Origin: Chitinophaga sp. sic0106
GTDB lineage: Bacteria > Bacteroidota > Bacteroidia > Chitinophagales > Chitinophagaceae
Length of the DNA stretch: 64,000 bases
NCBI RefSeq assembly: GCF_019219075.1
Contig: NZ_JAHUWJ010000009.1
Span: 124,001-188,000, forward strand
Direction: 5' to 3'
The notes under the pieces: model-generated
Told to the model about the DNA's origin: nothing
Seen by the model: only the letters and a program-made list of their open reading frames with translations
Databases searched by the model: none
Position numbers and translations under genes: made by a program
Shown here: piece by piece, positions 26,951-35,958 of the stretch
Position numbering within the stretch: the first letter of the stretch is position 1
Layout: each line of letters begins with the position of its first letter

Positions 26951-28960
26951 ATGCGCTATCAATTTGTCGCCCTGGCACTCCTTGCCAGCTGTTTGTTATC
27001 TGTAGTGGCCGTTGCTCAGGACGGATCTAAAATGAAGTTTGGAAAAGTAGAGCCTGCTGAATTTAATGTAAGCTTTGATAAAGATACCGGCGCACACGCC
27101 ATCCTGATTTCCGAAATCGGCAGCTCCACCTTCGATACCTATAAGGGGGACCTATGCCTGATGTACCGGGTTCATCGCCGTTACAAAGTAGTAGATAAAG
27201 CAGGATTCGACTACGGCGAAGTTTCCATCTCCCTGGATAAAACCAGCCGCGGTATGGAAGAAGTCAATAAAATCAAAGCTGCCAGCTATAACCTGGAAAA
27301 TGGTCAGATCGTAGCCAGCAACCTCAGTAGCAAAGATATATTCACTGAAAAAGTAGACGAAGTAGGAGAAATCAAAAAATTCGCGATCCCCGGTGTCAAA
27401 GCCGGCAGTATCATCGAATACAGCTATGTTATCACTTACCCGGTTTGGGAACTGATCCCTACCTGGAAGTTCCAGCATTCCATTCCCACCCTGTGGTCGG
27501 AATATACGGTAGCCATCCCTGAGTTTACCCGCTTTATGCGCGTAGGACAAGGGTTCATCACCTTCGATGTAAATACAAAGAGAGATTACCGGACTACCTT
27601 TAGCTTCCGCTATGAGCCGCAGGGTAATACCGGCGCCTCCCAAAATGCTACCATGACGTCCAACGTTACAGAATACCGGCTCGCTGCCAAAGATGTAATG
27701 CCTATACGCCCGGAAAGCTTTATTACCTCAGTGAACAACTATGTAGCCCAAATCAAATTTCAATTGGCATCCACCATCATCGGCGGGGTGGAAACCAACT
27801 TCTCCAACACCTGGCCTAAACTGATGGAAGAACTCAATAAGAACCAGGAATTTGGCGCCGCCATGGAAAAGAATAACAACTTCATGGACAATACCACCAA
27901 TGAGATCATCAAAGGTGCCACCACCGAGGAAGACAAAGCCAGAAGAATCTTTAACTGGGTAAAATCCAATATCATTTGTACCGACGATCGTGCGCTCGGT
28001 ACCACCCAAAAATTAAAAACCACCCTTACCAGCAAAAAAGGAGCAGTATCTGATATCAACCTGCTGCTGGTGGGCCTCCTGCGCCGTGCTAACCTCAACG
28101 CATACCCGGTAATACTCAGTACCCGCGATCATGGCTACGTGAGCTTCTACCCATTGATGTCTTCCTTCAATTACGTGATCGCAATCGTGGAAGTAGACGG
28201 TACGCAAATCAAACTGGACGCTTCTCACCCAATGCTGGGCTTCAATAAACTGATGCCCGAAACCTATAACGGCGACGCCAGAATTGTGGATGGCATTGGT
28301 ACCGCTATCACCATTTCTCCGGATTCCCTCAAGGAAATTGCCATCACCACCATTTCCATGGAACGTAGTGCTGAAGGTGCTTTTGTAGGAAAATTCCAAA
28401 AACGTCCTACCTACCTGCAGTCCTATGATATCCGTAATGCCATCAAAAACAAGAAACTGAATGGCTACAAGGAATCGCTGCAAAAAGCATACGGAGAAGA
28501 TATCGAAATCACCAATACAACAGTAGAAGACCTTGACAGCCTCGATGGATCAGTATTAGTGGACTATGATTTTAAAATGAATAATGCCGGCGATGAAGAT
28601 ATTCTCTACATCAAACCTATGATGGGAGAGGAGTACAAGCACAATATCTTTAAATCGGAAGATCGTAAGTTCCCGGTGGAAATGAATGCGGTGATGGATG
28701 AAATATATACCCTCAACCTCACTGTACCTGAAGGATACGTAGTAGATGAATTGCCGAAATCCAGCATCGTTAAATTTAATGACGACGAAGGCATATTCCA
28801 GTACCTGATCCAGGAGGCTGGTGGCCGCATCCAGATGCGTAGCAGGATCAAATTTACCAAAGCCACCTTCCTGCCGGAAGATTATGCCAGTCTGCGTGAG
28901 TTTTACGATGTAGTCGTTAAAAAACAGGCAGAACAAATTGTACTAAAGAAAAAAGCTTAA
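26951..28960 (+). CDS. DUF3857/transglutaminase-like protein with degenerate active site
   Basis: 669 residues, signal peptide ending SVVAVAQ. The N-terminal DUF3857 domain (YRVHRRYKVVDKAGFDYGEVSISLD) is followed by a transglutaminase-like core (about 300-425) and a C-terminal beta domain. Compared with the next gene, the catalytic Cys position is Ala365 (KKGAVSDINLLL) and the His position is Tyr408 (SFNYVIAIV), so the fold is kept but peptidase or transglutaminase chemistry is unlikely. The product is exported and its role is unknown. It is followed after 2 bp by its paralogue, so they are co-transcribed and perhaps act together. Confidence 0.88.
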   Translation: MRYQFVALALLASCLLSVVAVAQDGSKMKFGKVEPAEFNVSFDKDTGAHAILISEIGSSTFDTYKGDLCLMYRVHRRYKVVDKAGFDYGEVSISLDKTSRGMEEVNKIKAASYNLENGQIVASNLSSKDIFTEKVDEVGEIKKFAIPGVKAGSIIEYSYVITYPVWELIPTWKFQHSIPTLWSEYTVAIPEFTRFMRVGQGFITFDVNTKRDYRTTFSFRYEPQGNTGASQNATMTSNVTEYRLAAKDVMPIRPESFITSVNNYVAQIKFQLASTIIGGVETNFSNTWPKLMEELNKNQEFGAAMEKNNNFMDNTTNEIIKGATTEEDKARRIFNWVKSNIICTDDRALGTTQKLKTTLTSKKGAVSDINLLLVGLLRRANLNAYPVILSTRDHGYVSFYPLMSSFNYVIAIVEVDGTQIKLDASHPMLGFNKLMPETYNGDARIVDGIGTAITISPDSLKEIAITTISMERSAEGAFVGKFQKRPTYLQSYDIRNAIKNKKLNGYKESLQKAYGEDIEITNTTVEDLDSLDGSVLVDYDFKMNNAGDEDILYIKPMMGEEYKHNIFKSEDRKFPVEMNAVMDEIYTLNLTVPEGYVVDELPKSSIVKFNDDEGIFQYLIQEAGGRIQMRSRIKFTKATFLPEDYASLREFYDVVVKKQAEQIVLKKKA

Positions 28961-28962
28961 CC

Positions 28963-30867
28963 TTGAAGTATATAGCTACCTGTCTGCTGTTAGTTGGCCT
29001 GGGCATGCCCGCCCTGGCAGCAGACCCATACTACCCCGCTTCGGCCATCCCCGAAGCCCTGAAAAAAAATGCGCATAGTGTAGTGCGACTGGATGAAACC
29101 ACTTACCGCTATATAAGTCCGAAAGAAATACGTTACGTCCACCACCAGGTAGTAACTATTCTGGACAGGGAAGCGGATCACCGCAGTGACCTGTCGTTCT
29201 TCTACAGCTCTCTCAGGGAATTGCGCAGTGTTACCGCTGCCTACTATGATGCTTCGGGAAAACTGGTGAAAAAAATGCGCCAGAGTGATATGCTGGATCT
29301 TCCGGCCGGTGATGATATCAGCCTGATTTCAGATAGCCGTGGTAAGAAATATACCTTCACAGGCTTTGGATATCCTTACACCATTGAATTTGAAGAGGAA
29401 TATAAATGCAATAGCGGCGTTTATCTTGGCAGATGGTCACCCTACACCTGGTATGATGAGCCGGTAGAAAAAGCAGTATGCAACGTAGTGATGCCTGCTG
29501 GTTATGACCTGCGCTATCGACTGCTGCAGTCCACCCTGCAACCGGAAATCGCCGACGTGAAAGAAGGTAAAAGCTATACCTGGTCCATGACCAACCTCGC
29601 ACCCATGCGCCGGGAAACGAAAGCCCTGGCCATACACGAGCGCTATCCGTACCTGCTGTTGGCCCCCTCCGAAGCTAAATACGGGGATGCACAGGGCAAA
29701 TTCAGCAACTGGCAGGAATTGGGTAATTTCTTTTATGCAATTAATAAAGGGAGAGATGTATTGCCGGATGCGCTGAAAGCAAAAGTTCATGCCATAGCTG
29801 ATCCGCTGAAAACACAACCTGAAAAAGTAGCCGCGCTGTACAAGTACCTCCAGCAAAACTACCGCTATATCAGCATCTCCCTTGGTGTAGGCGGCATGCA
29901 AACGATCGATGCCATTACTACCGCCCGCACCAGCTACGGTGACTGTAAAGGCCTCTCCAACCTGATGTGTGCCATGCTCAAGGAAGTAGGTATCAAAGGT
30001 TATGCAGTACTGGTAAACGCGGATGATGAACCCATGCGCATCCCGGAAGATTTTGCCACCGACTGGTTTAACCACGTAATCGCCATGGTGCCTAACGGAA
30101 AAGATACTACGTGGCTGGAATGCACCAGTAACATGACGCCGCCCGGTTACCTCGGTAGTTTCACTGCCGACCGCGCCGTGCTTATCATGGATGAAACAAA
30201 TAGTAAACTGGTACACACGCCGGTATATACGCAGGCCGACAATAAACGATTCAGTACCACTAACGCCATGCTGGATGAAAAAGGCTTCCTGAAAGCCACT
30301 ACGCAGGTTAATACCAGCGGCATCCTGCAGGACGACAAAATTCAGATGATCCATCTGCTGAGTAAAGAAAAGCAAATGGAATACCTGCGTAGAACTATGG
30401 AAATATCCAGCTTTGATATTACCAGCTATAACACGGAAATACATGCTAACCGCCTGCCGGATATCACAGAAACTTTTGAACTGACTGCAAATAACTACGC
30501 ATCTGTGACAGGTAAGCGCCTGTTCCTGAAACCCAATATTACCAATCGTATGGGAAGTAAAGTAGAAACGGATACCGCCAGAACATCCGCCATTGATATC
30601 CCTTACGGCGAGCAATATGCAGATACAGTAAATATTACCCTCCCGGCAGGATATAAGGTAGAAACGCTTCCTAAGCCCGTTTCTGTGGAAACAAAATTCG
30701 GTACATATACATCCGCCGTGAATATGAAGGATAATACGGTAACGTATATACGAAAATACCTGATCAATAGCGGCCGCTTTCCGGCTGCTGATTATTCCGC
30801 TTTTGCCACATTCATGAACAGTGTATATAAAGCAGAAAGAAATACCCTTGTACTGGTAAAAGAATAA
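28963..30867 (+). CDS. DUF3857/transglutaminase-like protein, active-site residues present
   Basis: 634 residues from a TTG start 2 bp after the upstream stop; no ATG near the signal peptide (KYIATCLLLVGLGMPALA) offers a better start, and tight spacing suggests translational coupling. DUF3857 is at about 40-200. The transglutaminase core shows Cys328 in TSYGDCKGLS and His371 in WFNHVIAMV; the usual third-residue motif WLDPT appears as WLECTS, an Asp-to-Glu change. It is exported to the periplasm. The family is widespread in Bacteroidota but its substrate is not established. Confidence 0.88.
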   Translation: MKYIATCLLLVGLGMPALAADPYYPASAIPEALKKNAHSVVRLDETTYRYISPKEIRYVHHQVVTILDREADHRSDLSFFYSSLRELRSVTAAYYDASGKLVKKMRQSDMLDLPAGDDISLISDSRGKKYTFTGFGYPYTIEFEEEYKCNSGVYLGRWSPYTWYDEPVEKAVCNVVMPAGYDLRYRLLQSTLQPEIADVKEGKSYTWSMTNLAPMRRETKALAIHERYPYLLLAPSEAKYGDAQGKFSNWQELGNFFYAINKGRDVLPDALKAKVHAIADPLKTQPEKVAALYKYLQQNYRYISISLGVGGMQTIDAITTARTSYGDCKGLSNLMCAMLKEVGIKGYAVLVNADDEPMRIPEDFATDWFNHVIAMVPNGKDTTWLECTSNMTPPGYLGSFTADRAVLIMDETNSKLVHTPVYTQADNKRFSTTNAMLDEKGFLKATTQVNTSGILQDDKIQMIHLLSKEKQMEYLRRTMEISSFDITSYNTEIHANRLPDITETFELTANNYASVTGKRLFLKPNITNRMGSKVETDTARTSAIDIPYGEQYADTVNITLPAGYKVETLPKPVSVETKFGTYTSAVNMKDNTVTYIRKYLINSGRFPAADYSAFATFMNSVYKAERNTLVLVKE

Positions 30868-30871
30868 TAGA

Positions 30872-30905
30872 AAAGGCGCCACAGAACAGCTTCTGCGGCG
30901 CCTTT
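30872..30905. terminator. bidirectional terminator between convergent genes
   Basis: 15-bp stem (30872-30886 with 30891-30905, one mismatch) around the loop cagc, with A-rich and T-rich edges suited to termination in both directions. It sits between the DUF3857 operon (plus) and the OmpA-like gene (minus). Confidence 0.75.
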
Positions 30906-30926
30906 GTATTGATTACTACAGCGTGA

Positions 30927-32204
30927 TTATTTTTCGCGTACGCTGACGCTGATATGTCTGTCTTTTTTCCTTTCTTCATCCGGTGCATCAGCAGCAGCTT
31001 TGGCAAACTCGGCACCGTAACCTTCTGCACCCAGCAGCTGCGCGGCATCGGTGTTAAGGTTTTTAAGTCCGTTTACCACCGCATCCGCTCTGTCCTGTGA
31101 CAGTTTTTTGTTGATAGCAGCATCCCCGGTTTTATCCGTATAGCCACCCACTTTAATTTTTGTTTTAGGGAAAGCTTTCAGGATCGCTGCCAGGTTGCTC
31201 AGCTGCACTTTACTCTCTTCCATTATTTCTGCACTTCCCGTTTTGAAATTGAGGTTATCAAAATCAAACCATACATCCTTGCCGGCCTGTTTGCTGCCAT
31301 CTTTCAGGAAGTTGACCAGCTGGTCTTCAATACCTCCTTTATAGGCATTCAGTACCGTGCCATCCGGCAAGCTAACCTGGATACTTTCACGCACCATTTC
31401 TGTGGCCACAGGCGCAGGCGACAGGGCTGAATCCGCTAACTGTGCGGTAGTAATACTATCGGTGACTACCTCATTGTTTTTATTGCCCCCGCAACCACGC
31501 ATCAGGTACCAGAGCAAAATGATGGCCACCAATATCAGCAGTAAGGACCATATCCATTTACCATTACCCGCTTGTTTTACAGTGTTTACGGTAGATGTAG
31601 CCGCTCCGGAAGCTGCACTGCCCAGGCTGCCGGCCAGGCCACTCAGTTTGGAACCGATGGCCGATAAACTGCCCAGCCCTAATATACCAGCCAGGTTTAC
31701 CCCGCCCGGTACGGCATTCAGGATCTTGTCCTTCTGCGAATTTAAAAAGGCCGCAAATCCCCCGGCATTCAGGTTGTTTTGAATGGCATACTGGCCTACC
31801 GTACCCAGTGTTGCCGGTGCAGCTGATTGCAACAGGGTAGTAGCAGATGATTCCTTAATCCCGGCATACCCGGCAAGGGTGGTGGCGATAGCGCCTACCT
31901 TATCCCCAAACAAACTTCTCAGTAAATCAGCCCCTTTGCTCAGCAAAGTGCCGGCACCGCCCTGTAAGGCACTGCCCAACGCCGCAGGAGAGGCATCCGA
32001 TGCCGCGCCTTTTACTAAATTCAATAATCCTCCTACATCTCCACTGCCCTCCGTTTTGTGTAATAAACCAGTTAACACCGTCGGAATAATACCCGACAGC
32101 GCTTTCTGAATACCTCCCTCACTCTCGCCTAACTGCGCGGACGCCTGGCTGATAACGTTGCCGTTAAAAAGATTTTTTGCACTCTCTAATAAGTCGAATG
32201 ACAT
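30927..32204 (-). CDS. DUF937-OmpA fusion membrane protein
   Basis: 425 residues in three parts. Residues 1 to about 200 are a DUF937-type glycine- and alanine-rich helical domain (LLESAKNLFNGNVISQASAQLGESEGGIQKALSGI). A membrane helix follows at about 208-232 (WIWSLLLILVAIILLWYLM). The C-terminal OmpA peptidoglycan-binding domain holds FKTGSAEIMEESKVQL, KIKVGGYTDKTGDAAINKKLSQDRADAV and RKKDRHISVSV. There is no signal peptide, so the DUF937 half should lie in the cytoplasm and the OmpA half in the periplasm, bound to peptidoglycan. It may link cytoplasmic or inner-membrane structures to the wall; its function is not established. Confidence 0.85.
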   Translation of the reverse strand: MSFDLLESAKNLFNGNVISQASAQLGESEGGIQKALSGIIPTVLTGLLHKTEGSGDVGGLLNLVKGAASDASPAALGSALQGGAGTLLSKGADLLRSLFGDKVGAIATTLAGYAGIKESSATTLLQSAAPATLGTVGQYAIQNNLNAGGFAAFLNSQKDKILNAVPGGVNLAGILGLGSLSAIGSKLSGLAGSLGSAASGAATSTVNTVKQAGNGKWIWSLLLILVAIILLWYLMRGCGGNKNNEVVTDSITTAQLADSALSPAPVATEMVRESIQVSLPDGTVLNAYKGGIEDQLVNFLKDGSKQAGKDVWFDFDNLNFKTGSAEIMEESKVQLSNLAAILKAFPKTKIKVGGYTDKTGDAAINKKLSQDRADAVVNGLKNLNTDAAQLLGAEGYGAEFAKAAADAPDEERKKDRHISVSVREK

Positions 32205-32917
32205 AATTTTAAGGGTTTTAAGATGAAAAAATCGTTACGTGCGGAAATAGTTCTCTTGCGCTGTAAAAAGCAATAGTAGTTAGTCAATAACAATGATGAT
32301 AACTGCCTTGTTCACACTTTTTTAAGAAATCGTTTGGCTTCCTCTCCGTTTTTTCGTACCTTCGCAAAGCTTTGACGCAATTCAGACTGTTCAAAGTGCC
32401 TTCCGAGCACGCTCATTACGATAGAACAGTCAATATTTATTGGTATTGATCACTTGTCGGGCCACATCGCGCCCGGTTTCATTTCCGATTAACTGTTATC
32501 ATGCAGTTCCTGCATATAGGATTTCTATGTCGCAGAGGAAAAGATCAGCATAAAAACATATCAGAACTATGACCGCTTTGATGATGCGATCATCAGTGGC
32601 ATGGAGTACCTATGCCATTTACGGCCTTGTTGCTGATGGGTTTAACACTAGCTGCTGCCTGGCATCTGTTTATCCGTTGGTGTATAACGGTAACGATAGT
32701 ACGAAAATAATTCAGCGCAGGATGTTTTTTCAAGCCAACAATAGTGCCGTTGCTGCTGTTATGACAGGTGGACTCCATAACTTCAGGTAATAACCAACAG
32801 CCGGCATTTATGCCAGCCTGAGCCATCGTAAGATCGGAAACGGCCATCACTATTTAGCAGATTCAGCGGGAAACAACAATTAATCAGCACCCGGATACTA
32901 TTCTAAAACAACTAACG
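32205..32917. other. 713-bp intergenic region upstream of the OpuA operon
   Basis: No convincing gene. A structured segment lies at 32385-32431: GACTGTTC (32385-32392) pairs with GAACAGTC (32424-32431), enclosing a GTGC/GCAC stem (32396-32399 with 32407-32410). CGGGC/GCCCG pairs follow further on. A 32-codon open frame at 32612-32710 (MPFTALLLMGLTLAAAWHLF...) would encode a single membrane helix; it has no supporting context. The region may hold a long leader or regulatory RNA for the betaine transporter, but no known riboswitch was recognised. Confidence 0.4.
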
Positions 32918-34114
32918 ATGACACCTAAACTTAAAATAGATAAGCTTACACTGATTTTTGGTCGCGATAAGGAAACGGCCCTGCGGATGCTCCACAAAGG
33001 CAAAAGCAAGGCAGAAATCCTCGCCGCCACCGGTTGTACGGTCGGGGTAAAGGAAGCCTCCCTCGACATACATAAAGGAGAGTTTTTTGTGATCATGGGC
33101 CTTTCCGGCAGCGGAAAGTCCAGTTTGTTGCGCTGCCTGAACAGGTTGATCGAGCCCACCGCCGGTAATATCTTCATCAATGAAACCAATATTACCCAGC
33201 TCAATGATAAACAGTTACAGGAAATACGCCGCAAGGAAATCAGCATGGTGTTCCAGCAGTTCGGACTCCTCCCGCACCGGAGCATTTTGGAAAATGTAGG
33301 CTTTGGCCTGGAACTGCAAGGCATGCCAGCGGCAGAAAGAAACCAGAAATCCGCCGCCGTGATCGAAATGGTAGGCCTCAAAGGCTACGAACAACAACTG
33401 CCATCCAACCTATCCGGAGGTATGCAGCAGCGTGTAGGCCTGGCCCGCGCCCTCGCCAACGATCCGGAAGTACTGCTGATGGACGAGGCCTTCTCGGCCC
33501 TCGATCCGCTCATCCGCACCCAAATGCAGGATGAACTGCTGGACCTCCAGGAAAAAATGCATAAAACTATCGTCTTCATTACACATGATCTCGATGAGGC
33601 TATCCGCCTGGGCGACCGCATCGCCATCATGAAAGACGGAGAAGTAATACAGGTTGGTACACCGGAAGAAATTCTGACGGCACCCGCCACTGATTACGTT
33701 TCCTCCTTTGTGGAAAAGGTAGACCGCAAAGCCATTATCACCGCCTCCTCCCTGATGGATACCAAACCGGTAAGCGCCGTATTCCGTAAAGACGGGCCGG
33801 AAGGTAGCCTGCGTAAAATGCGGGCCACCGGTCTCGATATTCTGCCGGCAGTCACGGTCGACAAACACTTCCTCGGTTTTGTATACCTGCGGGAAATCCT
33901 CGAGGTCAAACGCCGCGGCGAACCTACCATCGAATCGGTTATACACCGTGAAGTACCGGTAGCCTACCCGGATACCACCGTTGAACAAATGCTGCCATTT
34001 ATCGCAGAAACAGATAAACCCGTTGCAGTAGTGCATCCTGAAACAAATAAGCTGATGGGACTGATCTCCCAGACAGCCCTGATTATCGAAACCACCGGTA
34101 GTCAGACGTTATAA
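32918..34114 (+). CDS. opuAA: glycine betaine/proline ABC transporter ATP-binding protein (OpuAA/ProV)
   Basis: 398 residues. ABC ATPase with Walker A GLSGSGKSSLL, Q-loop FQQFGLLPHR, signature LSGGMQQRVGLARAL and Walker B VLLMDEAFSALDP. The characteristic ProV/OpuAA N-terminal extension (LKIDKLTLIFGRDKETALRML) precedes it, and two CBS domains follow at about 270-398; in OpuA systems these sense ionic strength. It energises import of osmoprotectants such as glycine betaine. It is the first gene of a three-gene operon. Confidence 0.95.
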   Translation: MTPKLKIDKLTLIFGRDKETALRMLHKGKSKAEILAATGCTVGVKEASLDIHKGEFFVIMGLSGSGKSSLLRCLNRLIEPTAGNIFINETNITQLNDKQLQEIRRKEISMVFQQFGLLPHRSILENVGFGLELQGMPAAERNQKSAAVIEMVGLKGYEQQLPSNLSGGMQQRVGLARALANDPEVLLMDEAFSALDPLIRTQMQDELLDLQEKMHKTIVFITHDLDEAIRLGDRIAIMKDGEVIQVGTPEEILTAPATDYVSSFVEKVDRKAIITASSLMDTKPVSAVFRKDGPEGSLRKMRATGLDILPAVTVDKHFLGFVYLREILEVKRRGEPTIESVIHREVPVAYPDTTVEQMLPFIAETDKPVAVVHPETNKLMGLISQTALIIETTGSQTL

Positions 34115-34136
34115 CCCTTATGACTAAACGAAGTAT

Positions 34137-34961
34137 ATGATTAGAATCGGAAAATATATAGAACAATTCATTAACTGGCTTACCCACAACTTTGGCCCTG
34201 TATTTCATGCCATCAAACAAATGGTAGAAGTGATGGTCAACAGCGTGGAAGGGCTGCTCCACATAGTACCAGCCTATGTGCTGATTGTATTGCTGGCGAT
34301 CCTTGCCTGGCGCCGTGCGGGCATCTCCATCGGCGTGTTTGCCCTCCTCGGTTTAGGTCTCATCTATGGCATGGGCTATTGGCCGCAAACCATGGAAACA
34401 CTGGCACTGATACTGGTTTCAGCCTTTATCGCACTGCTGATTGGCATACCTTTTGGTATCTGGGCGGCAAGAAATAAACTGGTAGCTAAAATAATGCGAC
34501 CCGTACTTGACCTGATGCAAACCATGCCCGCCTTTGTATACCTGATCCCGGCTGTGCTGTTTTTCGGATTGGGTAAAGTGCCAGGTGTTTTTGCCACTAT
34601 CATTTTCGCCATGCCACCTGCGGTAAGACTCACCACACTGGGCTTACAGGGCGTTCCTGCTGATATAGTGGAAGCAACGCGCTCTTTTGGCGCTACGCGT
34701 GCACAGCTGCTATTTAAGGTAGAACTGCCACTGGCCTTACCTACCATATTAGCCGGTGTAAATCAGACCATCATGATGGCGCTGTCAATGGTAGTAATTT
34801 CTGCCATGATCGCTGCCGGCGGCCTGGGCGAAATTGTATTGAAAGGCATTACCCAACTGAGGATTGGTATCGGTTTCGAAGGAGGTATCGCCGTTGTGAT
34901 CCTCGCCATCATCCTGGACCGTATCACACAATCCTTTGGGAAAAAGAAGGCCGGCAAATAA
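34137..34961 (+). CDS. opuAB: glycine betaine/proline ABC transporter permease (OpuAB/ProW)
   Basis: 274 residues, multi-spanning inner-membrane permease. The conserved region includes LDLMQTMPAFVYLIPAVLFFGLG and the cytoplasmic EAA-like loop (DIVEATRSFGATRAQLLFKVELPLALPTILAG) that contacts the ATPase. Unlike the OpuABC fusion of Lactococcus, the permease ends without a binding domain; that is encoded separately 15 bp downstream. Confidence 0.95.
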   Translation: MIRIGKYIEQFINWLTHNFGPVFHAIKQMVEVMVNSVEGLLHIVPAYVLIVLLAILAWRRAGISIGVFALLGLGLIYGMGYWPQTMETLALILVSAFIALLIGIPFGIWAARNKLVAKIMRPVLDLMQTMPAFVYLIPAVLFFGLGKVPGVFATIIFAMPPAVRLTTLGLQGVPADIVEATRSFGATRAQLLFKVELPLALPTILAGVNQTIMMALSMVVISAMIAAGGLGEIVLKGITQLRIGIGFEGGIAVVILAIILDRITQSFGKKKAGK

Positions 34962-34976
34962 CAAAATGAGTAAAAC

Positions 34977-35825
34977 ATGAACAACAAAAACATACTAACT
35001 ATTTTCTTCGCATTGCTGGTAATCGGCTTCACCGCCTGTCGCCAAAATGATGCAAATACCAAAAAGATTACCATCGCATACGTAAACTGGTCGGAAGGCC
35101 AGGCCATGACCTACCTGGCTAAAAGCCTGCTGGAGAAAAAAGGATACAAGGTGACGTTGAAAAATGCAGATGTAGCCCCGGTATTTGCAGCCGTAGCCAG
35201 TGGCGACGCTGATATTTTTATGGACGCCTGGATGCCCGTTACCCACAAAGCCTATATGAATAATTTCGGCGAAAAGATTACGGTGCTCAATACCATTTTC
35301 GATGGTGCCAGGATTGGCCTCGTGGTGCCGGAATACTCCAGCGCCCGCAGCATTGAAGACCTCAAACCAATGAAGAGCAAATTCGGTGGCAAAATCGTAG
35401 GTATCGATGCGGGTGCCGGTATCATGAAAAGTGCAGAAGAGGCCATTCTTGCCTACGGGCTCGACTACCAGCTCCAAACTTCCTCTGAAGCCGCTATGCT
35501 GGCCGTACTCAAAAAGAATATCGATCAAAAACAGGAAGTAGTGATCACCGGTTGGCAGCCACATCTGATGTTCAGCCAATTCAAACTCCGGTTCCTGGAA
35601 GATCCTAAAAAAGCATTTGGTGAACCTGAAAAAATACTGACGATTGCCAATAATGAATTCACAGTAACCGATACCGCAGCAGTTAATTTCTTCCGGAAAT
35701 TTAAACTGAATGCGGAACAGCTGTCCTCCCTGATCGCCGCCATTGCAGACGCCGACTGGCATGAAGAAGAAGGCGTGAAAAACTGGATTTCGAGGAACCA
35801 GGAGCTGATTGCGTCCTGGGAATAG
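34977..35825 (+). CDS. opuAC: glycine betaine substrate-binding lipoprotein (OpuAC/ProX)
   Basis: 282 residues, lipoprotein signal with lipobox FTAC. The OpuAC fold is recognisable from ITIAYVNWSEGQAMTYLAKSLLEKKGY, ADIFMDAWMPVTHKAY and VVITGWQPHLMFSQF; the tryptophans in WSEG, DAW and GWQPH are likely cation-pi ligands for the trimethylammonium group. The protein is anchored outside the inner membrane and delivers substrate to OpuAB. It is the last gene of the operon, followed by a large inverted repeat. Confidence 0.94.
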   Translation: MNNKNILTIFFALLVIGFTACRQNDANTKKITIAYVNWSEGQAMTYLAKSLLEKKGYKVTLKNADVAPVFAAVASGDADIFMDAWMPVTHKAYMNNFGEKITVLNTIFDGARIGLVVPEYSSARSIEDLKPMKSKFGGKIVGIDAGAGIMKSAEEAILAYGLDYQLQTSSEAAMLAVLKKNIDQKQEVVITGWQPHLMFSQFKLRFLEDPKKAFGEPEKILTIANNEFTVTDTAAVNFFRKFKLNAEQLSSLIAAIADADWHEEEGVKNWISRNQELIASWE

Positions 35826-35842
35826 CTTTTATTCCATACACC

Positions 35843-35930
35843 TGTAGAGCCGCAATGCTTGCGGCTATTCGCTCCGATCCTGTCGTCGAACGGGTTTAAA
35901 ACGAATAGCCGCAAGCATTGCGGCTCTACA
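35843..35930. repeat. 29-bp perfect inverted repeat of two REP-like hairpins
   Basis: 35843-35871 is perfectly complementary to 35902-35930, with a 30-nt spacer. Each arm is itself a hairpin, AGCCGCAA-tgc-TTGCGGCT (35848-35866 in the left arm). The left unit (35845-35871) shares its framework with the unit at 45494-45520: tagagccg at one end, a TGC loop, then cggct and a terminal tcg. It lies between convergent genes and could also end transcription, although T-tracts are absent. Confidence 0.75.
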
Positions 35931-35958
35931 CGCATTTATGGGTGATGTAAAGCATGGT

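Noticed and set aside
29437..30882. 481-codon minus-strand frame antisense to the second DUF3857 gene
   Set aside because: Long but fully antisense to a gene with signal peptide and conserved motifs; no domain recognisable in the antisense product.
32569..32790. 73-codon plus-strand frame in the OpuA upstream gap
   Set aside because: Composition is atypical (many Met, Ser, Cys), it resembles no family I know and it overlaps the 32-codon alternative frame; not called as a gene.
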